A stretch of 64,000 bases of DNA from Jannaschia formosa (GTDB lineage Bacteria > Pseudomonadota > Alphaproteobacteria > Rhodobacterales > Rhodobacteraceae): positions 1-64,000 of the forward strand of contig NZ_QPLJ01000016.1 of NCBI RefSeq assembly GCF_003340555.1, read 5' to 3'. The notes under the pieces were generated by a model. The model ran no database searches. It had not been told where the DNA came from and saw nothing but the letters and a program-made list of their open reading frames with translations. A program made the translations under genes and the position numbers. Within the stretch, counting starts at the first letter, position 1, and the number at the start of each line of letters is the position of its first letter. Of this stretch, positions 16,201 through 24,607 are shown piece after piece.

Positions 16201-18106
16201 GCGCAACCTCGACATCCGGGTGATCGTGGGGAACCCGCCCTACGTCGTGGGCGAGGAGGACGCGAACAGCGGCGACGCGAAGGTGGACTATCCGAAGCTC
16301 GATGGGCGTATTCGCGAAACTTACGCGGCGCGCAGTAACGCCCGATACGTGAGCGACACCTATAATTCCTACATCCGCGCGATCCGCTGGGCCTCGGATC
16401 GCTTGGGTGAGGATGGGGGCGTCGTGGCCTTTGTTACGAACGGTGGGTTCCTCGATGGGAATGCCAGTGCGGGAGTGCGGCGGTGCCTTGTTGAAGAGTT
16501 TAGCGACCTCCGCATCTTCAACGCGCGAGGCAATGCAAACACCTCCGGCGACCGAAGACGGATGGAAAGTGGCAACGTCTTTGGTGAAGGGACCAAGGCG
16601 CCGATCGCGGTTTTCGTTCTCACGAAGCGTCCCGGGTCCGTAGCAGCGGGAGCCATTCATTACCACGATATCGGCGACTACCTCAGCCGAGAGGACAAGC
16701 TGCGGATCGTGCGTGAGTTCGGCAGCGCGGGCGGCGTGGAAGAGGCGGACGGCTGGACCCAAATCGTGCCGGACGAGCATGGTGATTGGATCAATCAGCG
16801 GGACACGGCTTTTGACGAGTTCATGAAGATTGGGGACAATGCCCGTGATGCTGACCCCGCAGTCTTTGCGACGTACTCCATGGGCGTCCTGTCTGGTCGT
16901 GACCCGTGGGCCTTCAACAGCTCGCGCTCTGCGCTGGAGGCGAACACGCGCAAGCTAATCGACAGCTACATCAGCAGCCTGTCCGTAGCTGATGGAACCA
17001 GCAGGTCGGCCACCGAGATCCAGCGCGACCCACGAAAGATTGCCTGGTCGCGCGGTCTGAAGAAGAAAGCCGATGCCAACCGTCATATCGAGTTCGATCC
17101 GTCGGCCCCACGCTTGGCGACCTACCGACCGTTCACGCCACGCTGGCTCTATTTCGACCCAGACCTCAACGAAACGAGGCTCCAGATTCCTCGCATGCTC
17201 CCCGGTGCAGATACGCAGACGCCCATCATCTGCCTATCGACAACAGGACATCGCGGCGCGTTCTCAGCGCTCATGGTAAACCGGCCGCCCGCGCTTCACG
17301 TCGCCGATATGGCCGGCTCCCAATGCTTCCCGCTTTACTACTACGAGGCCCCGGAGAAGGACGCGGACACCCCCGACCTCTTCGCCGCCTCGGACGGCCC
17401 CGGCCTCGTGCGCCGCGACGGGATCACCGACGAGGGGCTCACCCACTTCCAGGCCGCCTGGCCCGGCGAGGCGATCACCAAAGAGGACCTGTTCCACTAC
17501 GTCTACGGCCTGCTCCATTCGCCCGACTACCGGACGCGCTACGCTGATAACCTCAAGAAGGCCCTCCCGCGCATCCCCGCCGTCGCCTCGGTGGAGGATT
17601 ACCGCGCTTTCCGAGACGCCGGCCGGACGCTCGCAAATCTGCATGTCGGCTATGAGGAGCAAGAGCCCTACGCCGTCACCTATCGCGAAGGCGACCCAAG
17701 AACCTGGGTCGTGGACGACCCGGAGGCCTTCTACCGCGTGGAGAAGATGCGCTTCGGCGGCAAGCGCCCGAACCGGGACCGCACCGCGATCCACTACAAC
17801 GACCGCATCACCCTGACGGACGTCCCCGAGGCGGCCTACCGCTACGTCGTCAACGGCAAGAGCGCGATCGAGCACGTCATGGAACGCCAGTCGGTCACCA
17901 AGGACACCTACAACCCGAAGACCAAGAAGGGCAGCGACATCATCAACGACGCCAACCGCTTCGCCATCGAGACCATGGGCGACCCCGAATACCCCCTGAC
18001 CCTGCTGCGGCGGGTGATCACGGTAAGCCTCGAGACGATGAAGATCGTCGACGCCCTGCCGCCGCTGCGGCTCAAGGCAGCAGCCCGGGCGGAAGCCGCG
18101 GAATGA
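13208..18106 (+). CDS. single-chain type ISP restriction-modification enzyme
   Basis: One 1632-residue polypeptide carries every domain of LlaBIII/LlaGI-type (type ISP) enzymes. An Mrr-like nuclease comes first (D67 ... Q82-x-K84 in DSGIDLVATLADGSGFCAVQCK). An SF2 translocase follows (Walker A ACGTGKT at 195-201, DEAH at 324-327, TATPR at ~360, and QSVGRVMRRAPGKK as motif VI). Next is a helical coupler, then an N6-adenine methyltransferase (DPFTGTGTF ~900, NPPY ~1009), and a C-terminal target-recognition region. Known members methylate one strand, translocate, and cut when two enzymes converge. The ATG at 13208 gives the expected domain start. The gene stands alone, as usual for this type. 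Confidence 0.9.
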   Translation: MSEDLRALLARFRETARTEREKGTYFENIAAVYLRHDPLQCALFSKVETYEEWAKARGEDATDSGIDLVATLADGSGFCAVQCKFYDASKKVDKADIDSFFTASGKEGFVWRLIVDTSDGNWTDRAEKALEGQAIPTNRIGLSDLEASPILWSDFVRTGEVKVSESKTLRPHQQEALDAVRAGLTEADRGKLILACGTGKTFTSLRIAEDLVGVGGTVLFMVPSLALMSQAVREWTNDATLPLRSFAVCSDAKVGKRQGRQDTADIAIHDLAYPATTNGKALAAKMADAAPDAMTVVFATYQSIQVISAAQEAGLGAFDLIVCDEAHRTTGVTTGEEDESNFVRIHSNEHVLAAKRLYMTATPRIYGEAARQRAKEQSLTLAQMDDPETYGETLFERGFSWAVENELLTDYKVIVLAVDEGKVARCVQRRLESADNDLMLDDATKIVGCYKALTKTDLTVDVGTDTGAMQRALIFCRDIKSSKIIEGEFAAVAEEFRTQNPEDELTLDCEVRHVDGTFNADSRGRLLDWLKADPGDDNCRILTNARCLSEGVDVPALDGIMFLHPRKSQIDVVQSVGRVMRRAPGKKMGYVILPVAIPAGTSPEEALNDNERYRVVWQILNALRSHDERLDGDINKIHLGQTEGSRIEIVAVAPDLPGGKSPGGGAGIGQGSAPGDDEGDGGGRTTSQGELFVDEFSAAIRAQIVKKCGTKEYWDRWAADIAKIAQNHITRIEALLEDPDARATFDAFLKELHDDLNEAISEADAIEMLAQHVITRPVFESLFQGNRFTDENPISRAMQGIVARLDEARIDKEAESLEEFYASVRRRAEGLTDPAAKQKLIVQLYDDFFKSAFPRTTKRMGVVYTPVEIVDFILRSVDEALRRDFGVGIGAEGVHVIDPFTGTGTFITRLLQSGLIAPEDLARKYREELHANEIILLAYYIAAINIETVYADLMGEEDGEAAYEPFCGILLTDTFALHEHRDMLDDLLPDNAERRTRQRNLDIRVIVGNPPYVVGEEDANSGDAKVDYPKLDGRIRETYAARSNARYVSDTYNSYIRAIRWASDRLGEDGGVVAFVTNGGFLDGNASAGVRRCLVEEFSDLRIFNARGNANTSGDRRRMESGNVFGEGTKAPIAVFVLTKRPGSVAAGAIHYHDIGDYLSREDKLRIVREFGSAGGVEEADGWTQIVPDEHGDWINQRDTAFDEFMKIGDNARDADPAVFATYSMGVLSGRDPWAFNSSRSALEANTRKLIDSYISSLSVADGTSRSATEIQRDPRKIAWSRGLKKKADANRHIEFDPSAPRLATYRPFTPRWLYFDPDLNETRLQIPRMLPGADTQTPIICLSTTGHRGAFSALMVNRPPALHVADMAGSQCFPLYYYEAPEKDADTPDLFAASDGPGLVRRDGITDEGLTHFQAAWPGEAITKEDLFHYVYGLLHSPDYRTRYADNLKKALPRIPAVASVEDYRAFRDAGRTLANLHVGYEEQEPYAVTYREGDPRTWVVDDPEAFYRVEKMRFGGKRPNRDRTAIHYNDRITLTDVPEAAYRYVVNGKSAIEHVMERQSVTKDTYNPKTKKGSDIINDANRFAIETMGDPEYPLTLLRRVITVSLETMKIVDALPPLRLKAAARAEAAE

Positions 18107-18198
18107 TCCAAGCGATGCTCTGAGGTGCGGGAGAGATCTACGCCTCGCAACGAAGGTGGTGACCGCATCCGATGCGATCGTTTCACTTATTTAACTTA

Positions 18199-18227
18199 TT
18201 GCGTTTATGGCGGTGGGCGACTATATC
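18199..18227 (+). promoter_or_regulatory. promoter of the HTH/PIN operon
   Basis: TTGCGT at 18199-18204 and TATATC at 18222-18227 are separated by 17 bases in an AT-rich patch, 30 bases upstream of the antitoxin ATG (AAGGAGG at 18242-18248). Confidence 0.55.
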
Positions 18228-18256
18228 CTTGTCACCTTCCGAAGGAGGCTTCCGCC

Positions 18257-18715
18257 ATGTCTGCATTGCGCCAAGACCGGCTCGACGACCGCCTGCCCGA
18301 CCAGATCGAGGTGCAGGGCGCCGAGCAACTGCTCACCATCCTTGCCTCGCAAGCCAAGGAGGACGGTGAGGTCGAACTCGAGTTCACCGATGCGAAGGGC
18401 CAGCGGACACCGATCACCCTCGCGCCTGCGCTGTCGGCCTCGCTGCTTGAACTCCTGCGCCTCGTCGCGGACGGACGGGGCTTCACGCTGGTGCCGCTTG
18501 AGGCCGAGCTGACGACGAAGCAGGCGGCCGACCATCTGAACGTCTCGCGGCCATTCCTGATCAAGCTGCTGGAGGAGGGCCGGATCCCGCATCACAAGGT
18601 CGGGCGGCACCGCCGTGTCCGGGCCGAGGACCTTTTCGCCTACCGGGCCAGGCGGGATGCCGAACGGAGCAAGGCCCTGGATGAGCTCGCAGGTCTGGAC
18701 GCCGACCTCATCTGA
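18257..18715 (+). CDS. excisionase-type HTH antitoxin
   Basis: 152 residues. The C-terminal half is an excisionase/MerR-like helix-turn-helix (LTTKQAADHLNVSRPFLIKLLEEGRIPHHKVGRHRRVRAEDLFAY, ~88-135) that should bind its own promoter. The N-terminal half (~1-80) likely mediates toxin binding or dimerisation. AAGGAGG lies nine bases before the ATG. The stop shares bases with the start of the PIN gene (TGATG), the usual coupled antitoxin-toxin arrangement. Confidence 0.82.
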   Translation: MSALRQDRLDDRLPDQIEVQGAEQLLTILASQAKEDGEVELEFTDAKGQRTPITLAPALSASLLELLRLVADGRGFTLVPLEAELTTKQAADHLNVSRPFLIKLLEEGRIPHHKVGRHRRVRAEDLFAYRARRDAERSKALDELAGLDADLI

Positions 18716-19287
18716 TGCGGCGCGGGGATCGGTTCACGGCGCTGATCGACGCCTGCGTCCTCGGCGGCGCGCTGCGTAGGAACCTGATCCTCAGCTTGGC
18801 CGAAGCCGGACTCTTCCGGCTCCGCTGGAGCGACGCCATCCTCGACGAGACCGAGCGCACGATCGCGAAGATCACCGAAGGCGCGGCTGACACGTCTCGA
18901 CAGCGCGTGGCGATGGTCACAGCGTTCCCGGAGGCAATGGTGCTCCACGACCGCGCAATCGAAGAACACCTCGTCTTGCCGGATCCGGGCGACGTGCACG
19001 TCCTCGCAGCAGCGATCGGCGCGAAGGCAGACGTGATCGTCACCGACAACGTGAAGGACTTCCCTGTGGAGGTCCTGCAGGCCTGGGGGATCGAGGCCGT
19101 GACGGCCGACGCGTTCATCGCCGACTGTCTTGACCTGGACGGGGCAGCAGGTGTCACGGCGATACGCCGGATGCGCGAGCGCCTGCGGCGCCCCGAGCTC
19201 GAAGCGGATGGGCTGCTACGCAAGATGGAAGGGCAGGGCCTAGTCCACGCGGCGGCAGCCCTGAGTCCATACAGAGGCTTCATTTGA
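18715..19287 (+). CDS. PIN-domain ribonuclease toxin
   Basis: 190 residues of PIN-domain family. The four expected metal-binding acids are present: D12 (LIDACVL), E45 (ILDETERT), D93 (DPGDVHVLAAA) and D111 (VIVTDN). Such toxins cut RNA and are neutralised by the protein encoded immediately upstream, with which this gene overlaps. Location next to a restriction enzyme suggests a defence or stability island. The C-terminus (HAAAALSPYRGFI) looks natural, so the toxin appears intact. Confidence 0.85.
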   Translation: MRRGDRFTALIDACVLGGALRRNLILSLAEAGLFRLRWSDAILDETERTIAKITEGAADTSRQRVAMVTAFPEAMVLHDRAIEEHLVLPDPGDVHVLAAAIGAKADVIVTDNVKDFPVEVLQAWGIEAVTADAFIADCLDLDGAAGVTAIRRMRERLRRPELEADGLLRKMEGQGLVHAAAALSPYRGFI

Positions 19288-19410
19288 CGATGAGGAACAA
19301 CGAAGGAGCGAACGTAGGGCGGGAAGCGGTCGTTCGCTGCGGCCGCGAGCCGCCCGGCACGCAGGGCGGGTTCCGGTCATCCGCTGCTGTCGCGAGAAAG
19401 ACACGGAGAG

Positions 19411-20460
19411 GGCGTTGTTGCATGAAGCCTGCCCGGGATTCACATCGGGACTCCAGCGACATAGCTGGGCGGCATGTCCAAGCCTGCGCCCACCCGCTAC
19501 CGCACTCTGAACTGGTCCGCCTACAACGCCGCGTTGCGTGAGCGCGGCTCGCTGACGGTCTGGTTCGACCCTTTGACGCCGTGGCATGCGGTGCCCTCGG
19601 GCAAGCGTGGCGCGCAGCCGGTCTACAGCGATGCCGCCATCCAGGCCTGCCTGACGGTGAAGGTCCTGTTCGGCCTGCCGCTGCGCCAGACGACCGGCTT
19701 CGTGGCCAGCCTGCTCAAGCTCGCGGGCCTAGACTGGCCGGTGCCGGACTACTCGACGCTGTGCCGGCGCCAGAAGACGCTGGCCGTGCAACTCCCCTAC
19801 CGGGGCTCGGGCGGGCCGCTCCACCTGCTGATCGACAGCACGGGCATCAAGGTCCAGGGCGAAGGCGAGTGGCATGCGCGCAAGCACGGAGGAGCGAAGC
19901 GACGCGTCTGGCGCAAAGTGCATCTGGCCATTGACGAGGCGACGCTCGAGGTTCGGGCCGTCGAGATCACCGACAGCAGCGTCGGCGACGCGCCCATGCT
20001 GCCCGGCCTGCTGTCGCAGATCCCCGACGGCGAGCCGATCGGGTCCGTCACCGCCGACGGCGCCTATGACGGCCGCGCCTGTCGCGACGCCGTCGCCCTG
20101 CGGGGTGCGGAAGCGATCATCCCGCCGCGCAGGAACGCCAAACCTTGGAAGAAGGACAGCCCAGGCGCCCGCAGCCGCAACGAGGCCCTGCGCGCAATGA
20201 AGCGCTTCGGGCGGACGCTCTGGCGGAGGTGGTCTGGCTACCATCGACGCAGCCGCGTCGAGACCAAGATGAACTGCATGAAGCTGCTCGGCCAGAAGCT
20301 CATGGCCCGCGATTTCGACCGTCAGACCGCCGAACTCCAAGTCCGCATCGCCATCCTCAACCGCTTCACCGCCCTCGGCATCCCCGTCACGCAGCCCGTC
20401 GGCTGACGTCAGACGGGGAAAGGGGAAGTCTGACCTTCGAACGCTTCATGCAACAGCGCC
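19411..20460 (+). mobile_element. IS5-family (IS903-like) insertion sequence
   Basis: 18-bp terminal inverted repeats are GGCGTTGTTGCATGAAGC at 19411-19428 and its complement with one mismatch at 20443-20460. Length is 1050 bp. The flanking nine bases (left CACGGAGAG, right GGTTCAACC) do not match, so there is no target duplication. The DNA left of the IS does not carry the missing part of the gene cut on the right, so a deletion or IS-IS recombination followed insertion. Confidence 0.85.
19474..20406 (+). CDS. IS5-family transposase
   Basis: A full-length 310-residue DDE transposase of the IS903/IS5 group. Opening MSKPAPTRYRTLNWSAYN, first Asp in LLIDSTGIKV, second in VTADGAYDGR, Glu in HRRSRVETKM. 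The frame is intact and fills the space between the terminal repeats, so the element may be active. Confidence 0.9.
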   Translation: MSKPAPTRYRTLNWSAYNAALRERGSLTVWFDPLTPWHAVPSGKRGAQPVYSDAAIQACLTVKVLFGLPLRQTTGFVASLLKLAGLDWPVPDYSTLCRRQKTLAVQLPYRGSGGPLHLLIDSTGIKVQGEGEWHARKHGGAKRRVWRKVHLAIDEATLEVRAVEITDSSVGDAPMLPGLLSQIPDGEPIGSVTADGAYDGRACRDAVALRGAEAIIPPRRNAKPWKKDSPGARSRNEALRAMKRFGRTLWRRWSGYHRRSRVETKMNCMKLLGQKLMARDFDRQTAELQVRIAILNRFTALGIPVTQPVG

Positions 20461-20624
20461 GGTTCAACCAGTACGACGAAGACGAGGACGGCCTCCTCAG
20501 CGAAGATGAATACAATACCGGTGTCTATGACTCCTATGATGCAGACGACAGCGGCGTCATCGAGGAGCCTGAATTCGGCGATGTCGGCGACGACATTGGC
20601 GATGGCGGCTTCTGGGACGTCTGA
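20448..20624 (+). pseudogene. EF-hand protein remnant cut by IS5
   Basis: Two EF-hand-like loops survive: QYDEDEDGLLSEDEYN and SYDADDSGVIEEPEF. The host sequence starts at 20461, and an ATG inside the IS end (20448) is in frame and could allow translation of a 58-residue stub. The layout resembles the intact EF-hand protein at 21582, so the two were probably duplicated neighbours. Confidence 0.65.
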
Positions 20625-20725
20625 TCGGCCTGAGCCCGCGGGGTCGGGCCGATCCGGCCCCGTCGAGCCACAGGCGTGTGCGTCAAACGCGCCCTCTTGA
20701 AGTTTCAGTCGGAGGAGGAAATCGA

Positions 20726-21508
20726 ATGACCTTCATCAATCGTTACATGCTCAGCACGGCAGCCGCCGCGCTTCTGAGCGTGCCGCTCGCAGTCGGCAGT
20801 GCCATGGCTCAGCAGAGCGGCACGCAGTCGAACGAAACCCAGGACACCGGCACCCAAGGCGGTGCGCAGGCGTCCGGCGCGGATCAGTCCGGCCAGGGCG
20901 CTGGCGCCCAGCAGGATGTTCTTGTCGCCACCGTCGGCGGAGAGGAGATCCGCAGCACCGACATCATGACGGTGCTCGGCATGCTCTCCCCGGAGCTTGC
21001 GGCACAGCCGCCCGAGATGCTCATCCCGATGGCGATGGAGCAGCTCATCCTGCGCCAGTTGATTCTTGCCGAAGCCCGCGCCCAGAACCTTGCGGACGAT
21101 CCGGAGGTTATCTCCCTCGTCGAAGGCTCGATGCAGGCTGCCGAGGACGATGCCCTGGTACAGGTTTGGATCGACCGGGAAATGCAGAACGCGGTCACCG
21201 ACGAGGCCGTGCAGCAGGCTTATTCGGATCTTCAGGCGAACGCGCAGCAGGAGGTTCCTCCGCTCGAACAAGTCCGTCCGCAGATCGAGCAATATCTGCG
21301 CCAGCAGAGCATGCAGGAGATCGCGATGCGGCTTCAGCAGGATGCCGAGATCATCCTCTACGACGCCGCCGGCCAGCCGGTCGAGCGCCCCCAGAATGGC
21401 GGCGGAAAGAGCGGCTCGGGCACGTCCGGAAGCGGCCAAGCCACCGACGGCTCCGCGACCGGCTCGGGTTCGAATTCGGACGCATCAGGCACCACCCAAG
21501 GAAACTGA
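20726..21508 (+). CDS. SurA-like periplasmic protein lacking the PPIase domain
   Basis: 260 residues, preceded by GGAGGAGG. A signal peptide (about 1-27, ending GSAMAQQ) and a Gln/Thr/Gly-rich linker (~28-62) come first. A SurA/PpiC-type chaperone domain follows (VATVGGEEIRSTDIMTVL ... EQLILRQLILAEARAQNLADDPEV, VTDEAVQQAYSDLQAN). In PpiC proteins a ~95-residue parvulin domain comes next; here the sequence passes straight to the final helix (VPPLEQVRPQIEQYLRQQSMQEIAMRLQQDAEIILYD). The tail is Gly/Ser-rich. It is probably a holdase-type chaperone without isomerase activity. Neighbours are calcium-binding proteins. Confidence 0.7.
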   Translation: MTFINRYMLSTAAAALLSVPLAVGSAMAQQSGTQSNETQDTGTQGGAQASGADQSGQGAGAQQDVLVATVGGEEIRSTDIMTVLGMLSPELAAQPPEMLIPMAMEQLILRQLILAEARAQNLADDPEVISLVEGSMQAAEDDALVQVWIDREMQNAVTDEAVQQAYSDLQANAQQEVPPLEQVRPQIEQYLRQQSMQEIAMRLQQDAEIILYDAAGQPVERPQNGGGKSGSGTSGSGQATDGSATGSGSNSDASGTTQGN

Positions 21509-21581
21509 TCCGACGCGAGATGGTCGCTTGCGGCGAGCAAGCGACCGTTCTCCTCAAACCAGATAAAAAGGACTATGAGTC

Positions 21582-22127
21582 ATGCGACTAGCAAAATTCA
21601 TCGGCGCCGCCGTCCTTATCGTCGGGCAGCCTGTTTTCGCACAGACCTTCACGGACTGGGACGCGGACGGGGACGGCACCTTGACGCGTTCCGAATGGGA
21701 CACCGGCGTCACCGACTCCGACCTCTTCGGCAACTGGGACGCCAACGACGACGGCACCGTCTCGGCTGTGGAATACGAAGACGGTCTGTTCGACTTGTTT
21801 GATGATGACGACAACGGCGCGCTCTCCATCGCGGAATGGGACGAGGGCGTAGACAGTTGGTACGGAGAGGCGAGGGCCGATTTCGAGGTCTCCGCTTGGG
21901 ACGATGACGGCGACGGCACCATCACCGAGGAGGAGTTCAACGACGAATTTACCACCGCGGGCCTTTTCGACGACTTCACCACCGATGCCGGGATCGAGAC
22001 GGTCGAGATCGAGGGCGGCGATGCAGTGGGCGTGCGCGAGAACGACTTCTTCGCCGGCCTCTTCGACTGGTTCGATGCCGACGACGACACGGGCATCGTG
22101 GCCGACGAAGCCGGCTGGTTCGGCTAA
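21582..22127 (+). CDS. secreted EF-hand protein
   Basis: 181 residues with a signal peptide (MRLAKFIGAAVLIVGQPVFAQT). Five EF-hand-like loops are spaced at ~22-30 residues: DWDADGDGTLTRSEWD, NWDANDDGTVSAVEYE, LFDDDDNGALSIAEWD, AWDDDGDGTITEEEFN and WFDADDDTGIVADEAG. The first four keep the Asp/Asn positions and the closing Glu of a calcium loop; the last lacks the closing Glu. The protein is extremely acidic and should act in the periplasm as a calcium binder or buffer. It follows the SurA-like gene by 73 bases and may be co-transcribed. Confidence 0.75.
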   Translation: MRLAKFIGAAVLIVGQPVFAQTFTDWDADGDGTLTRSEWDTGVTDSDLFGNWDANDDGTVSAVEYEDGLFDLFDDDDNGALSIAEWDEGVDSWYGEARADFEVSAWDDDGDGTITEEEFNDEFTTAGLFDDFTTDAGIETVEIEGGDAVGVRENDFFAGLFDWFDADDDTGIVADEAGWFG

Positions 22128-22208
22128 GGTCCTGTACCAATCTTCCTACGTCCCTCGCGCCGCCGCCCACCGGGCGGCGGCGTCGACCCGCCCGGTGGAC
22201 AGAAGCGA

Positions 22209-22820
22209 ATGAGACAGCAAGAAGGCGCGCTCACCGACGTCGTCGAGGAACTTGAGAAGGCAGCCGGGGACACGGAGGGTGGCGAAGTCGAGGTCGGCCA
22301 TCTGATCGACGCCCTTGACCACCGTGGCTACGGGCCCGCCCTTGCAATCCTGCCGCTGGTGGAGCTTTCGCCCCTCGGCGGCATTCCGGGGTTTCCCACG
22401 CTTCTGGCGCTAACCCTCGCCCTCATCACCGTTCGCCTTCTGATGGGGTACGAGCATTTCTCGGCACCAGATTGGCTGCGGCGGCGGCGACTCAACTCCG
22501 ACCGGGTGATCAAGTCGATGGAATGGCTCAGGCCGGTGTCACTCCGCATCGACGCGAAGTTGCACCAGCGCTTGTCGCGCTTCGCAGGCCCAGCCGGGCG
22601 GCGGGTGGCCTGCGTTGTGATCCTCCTGCTCTTGCTGACGGTGCCGCCGTTGGAACTGATCCCTTTCGCAACCTCTGGCCCGATGATCGTCATCGCCATC
22701 TTCGGAATGGGGCTGCTGTTTTGCGACGGGCTCCTCATGCTCATCGGTTTCGTGGGAGCCGCCCTTGCAATTGGCGGAGGGATCTGGGCGCTGGTCTCCT
22801 CCGGCGGATCGTCCACCTGA
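22209..22820 (+). CDS. exoD: ExoD-family exopolysaccharide-related membrane protein
   Basis: 203 residues matching the ExoD family: GYGPALAILPLVELSPLGGIPGFPT near the start, then a membrane segment, a cytoplasmic stretch with PDWLRRRRL, and C-terminal helices (VVILLLLLTVPPLELIPFATSGPMIVIAIFGMGLLFCDGLLMLIG). ExoD of rhizobia affects exopolysaccharide production and alkali tolerance; the mechanism is not settled. It sits downstream of the EF-hand gene on the same strand. Confidence 0.8.
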   Translation: MRQQEGALTDVVEELEKAAGDTEGGEVEVGHLIDALDHRGYGPALAILPLVELSPLGGIPGFPTLLALTLALITVRLLMGYEHFSAPDWLRRRRLNSDRVIKSMEWLRPVSLRIDAKLHQRLSRFAGPAGRRVACVVILLLLLTVPPLELIPFATSGPMIVIAIFGMGLLFCDGLLMLIGFVGAALAIGGGIWALVSSGGSST

Positions 22821-22883
22821 CGCGCCGCCACGCCCGTTTCCAGTCGTCGAGCCTGGTGTAAATGGTGACTGCGACGCCGCCAG

Positions 22884-23405
22884 GCGCTGTTCCACACCAT
22901 CTCGGCCTTCAACAACGCGGGCTTCGGCCTGTTCCCCGACAGCCTGTCGCGATGGGTCGGCAACCCGATTGTCAACCTCACCGTGCCCGCATTGTTCATC
23001 TTTGGCGGGCTCGGGTTCATCGTCGTGACCGAGCTTTACGCCAAGCGGACCTGGCGCGCCTTCTCGCTGCACACAAAGCTTATGGTGGTCGGCACACTGG
23101 CGCTGATCGTCTGGTCTGTCCTGGCCTTCGCGGCGCTGGAATGGACCAACCCGCGGACGCTCGGCACACTCGAGGGGATCGGCGACAAGCTCTGGGCGAG
23201 CTGGTTCCAGGGCGTGACGACGCGCACGGCGCGGTTCAACACGGTCGATATCGGGGGTCTCCACGACAGCACGGCGATGATGTTCATGTCGCTCATGGTG
23301 ATCGGCGGCGGCAGCACCTCGACGGCTGGGGGCATCAAGGTGACGACCTTCATCGTGCTGCTGCTGGCCACGGTCGCCTTCTTCAAGCGCCGTCAGCAAC
23401 TGTGA
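22884..23405 (+). pseudogene. TrkH-type potassium transporter remnant
   Basis: About 170 residues from the middle of a TrkH/KtrB subunit. They include a pore-loop region ALFHTISAFNNAGFGLF and a second selectivity segment VTTRTARFNTVD ... GGGSTSTAGGIKVTTF. The N-terminal ~150 and C-terminal ~100 residues are missing. The stop codon is inside the left end of IS21 (from 23401), which truncated the gene. Confidence 0.8.
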
Positions 23406-23879
23406 CTCGGCATGGAAAACTGACCCCGTAGCGGGGTGATCGGCGTCCAAAACTGACCCCCTGACATCGGTGGTCATGATGCTCCTGAGGCAACCGGGAG
23501 CAGATGCGGGATGTTGGTCGTGGAGACGATTGCGAAGATCCGTCGGGCATATTTTCAGGACAGGAAGCCGATCAAGCAGATCTGCCGGGAGCTGCGGGTG
23601 TCTGGGAACACGGTGCGGCGGGTGATCCGGTCCGGCGCGACGGAGTGCACCTACGAGCGCAGTGTCCAGCCGTAGCCGAAGATCGGGCCGTGGAAGGACG
23701 AACTCGACCGGATGCTTGCGGAAGAACGCCCGCAAGCCCAAGCGCGACCGGCTGACGGTGATCCGGATCTTCGAGGACCTCCAGGCGCTCGGCTACGAGG
23801 GCGGCTACGACGCGGTCCGGCGCTATGCCTCGTCATGGACAAGGACGGAACGCGAGGCCTCCGCTGCGGCCTACGTGCC

Positions 23880-23909
23880 GTTGCGCGGGACGCGCACCTC
23901 CGGTGCGAC
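23880..23909. repeat. 30-bp three-arm palindromic repeat, copy 1
   Basis: Arms GTTGCGCG, CGCGCACC and GGTGCGAC are separated by loops GGA and TCC (8-3-8-3-8). The middle arm can pair with either neighbour. It lies in istA between YVPL and FDPGEA and causes a frameshift. Copies 2 and 3 are at 25005 and 25256. Confidence 0.65.
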
Positions 23910-24128
23910 GCTTCGATCCCGGCGAGGCCTACCAGTTCGACTGGAGCCATGAGTTCGTCCTGATCGACGGGGTGACTACGACGGTGAAGGTCGCGCATGT
24001 CCGGCTCTGCTACAGCCGGATGCTGTTCGTGCGGGCCTACCCGCGGGAGAGCCAGGAGATGGTCTTCGACGCGCACGACAGGGCCTTCGCCTTCCTTGGC
24101 GGCGCCTGTGCGCGGGGCATCTACGAGA

Positions 24129-24168
24129 GTGAGGCGTGAGCCGCCATCGGTTCGAGGCCACGCCGAAC
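24129..24168. repeat. GTGAG...CGAAC palindromic repeat, copy 1
   Basis: Begins GTGAG, ends CGAAC. The outer stem GCGTG/CACGC encloses AGCC ... GGC and a GCCATCGGTTCGA core. It brings an in-frame TGA into istA. The copy at 25190 has a different outer stem but the same architecture. Confidence 0.55.
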
Positions 24169-24560
24169 GAAGACGGCCGTGGATACGATCTTCGTCGGCC
24201 GGGATCGCGCCTACAATCGCCGCTTCCAGCAGATGTGCGGGCACTACCTCGTCGAGCCAGTCGCGTGCACCCCGGCCTCCGGCTGGGAGAAGGGCCAGGT
24301 CGAGAACCAGGTCGGCGTGGTCCGCCGGCGGTTCTTCGTGCCGCGGCCGCGGTTCAAGAGCTACGCCGAGCTCAACGCCTGGCTCGAGGACCGCTGCGTC
24401 GCCTGGGCCAGGACGGATCCCCACCCGGAGATGCGTGACCGGACGACCTGGGAGGTGTTCGAGGAAGAGCGGCCGCGCCTCGTGCCCTATGCCGGGCGGT
24501 TCGACGGCTTCCACGCCGTGCCGGCCTCCGTGTCGAAGACCTGCCTCGTCCGGTTCGACA

Positions 24561-24607
24561 GTGAGGAGGATCAGCAAAAGGTCCGGGGGACCTTTTGCCC
24601 GACGAAC
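24561..24607. repeat. GCAAAAGGTCC hairpin repeat
   Basis: GCAAAAGGTCC (24574-24584) and GGACCTTTTGC (24588-24598) form a perfect 11-bp stem around GGG. The unit is again bounded by GTGAG and CGAAC. It is in frame in istA, adding about 13 residues (EEDQQKVRGTFCPT) between RFD and NRYSV. Confidence 0.65.

Noticed and set aside
13757-16780. 1007-codon minus-strand open frame
   Set aside because: Antisense to the type ISP enzyme, whose motifs are all on the plus strand; no recognisable domain.
19402-20469. Target duplication of the IS5 element
   Set aside because: The nine flanking bases on each side differ, so no duplication can be claimed.
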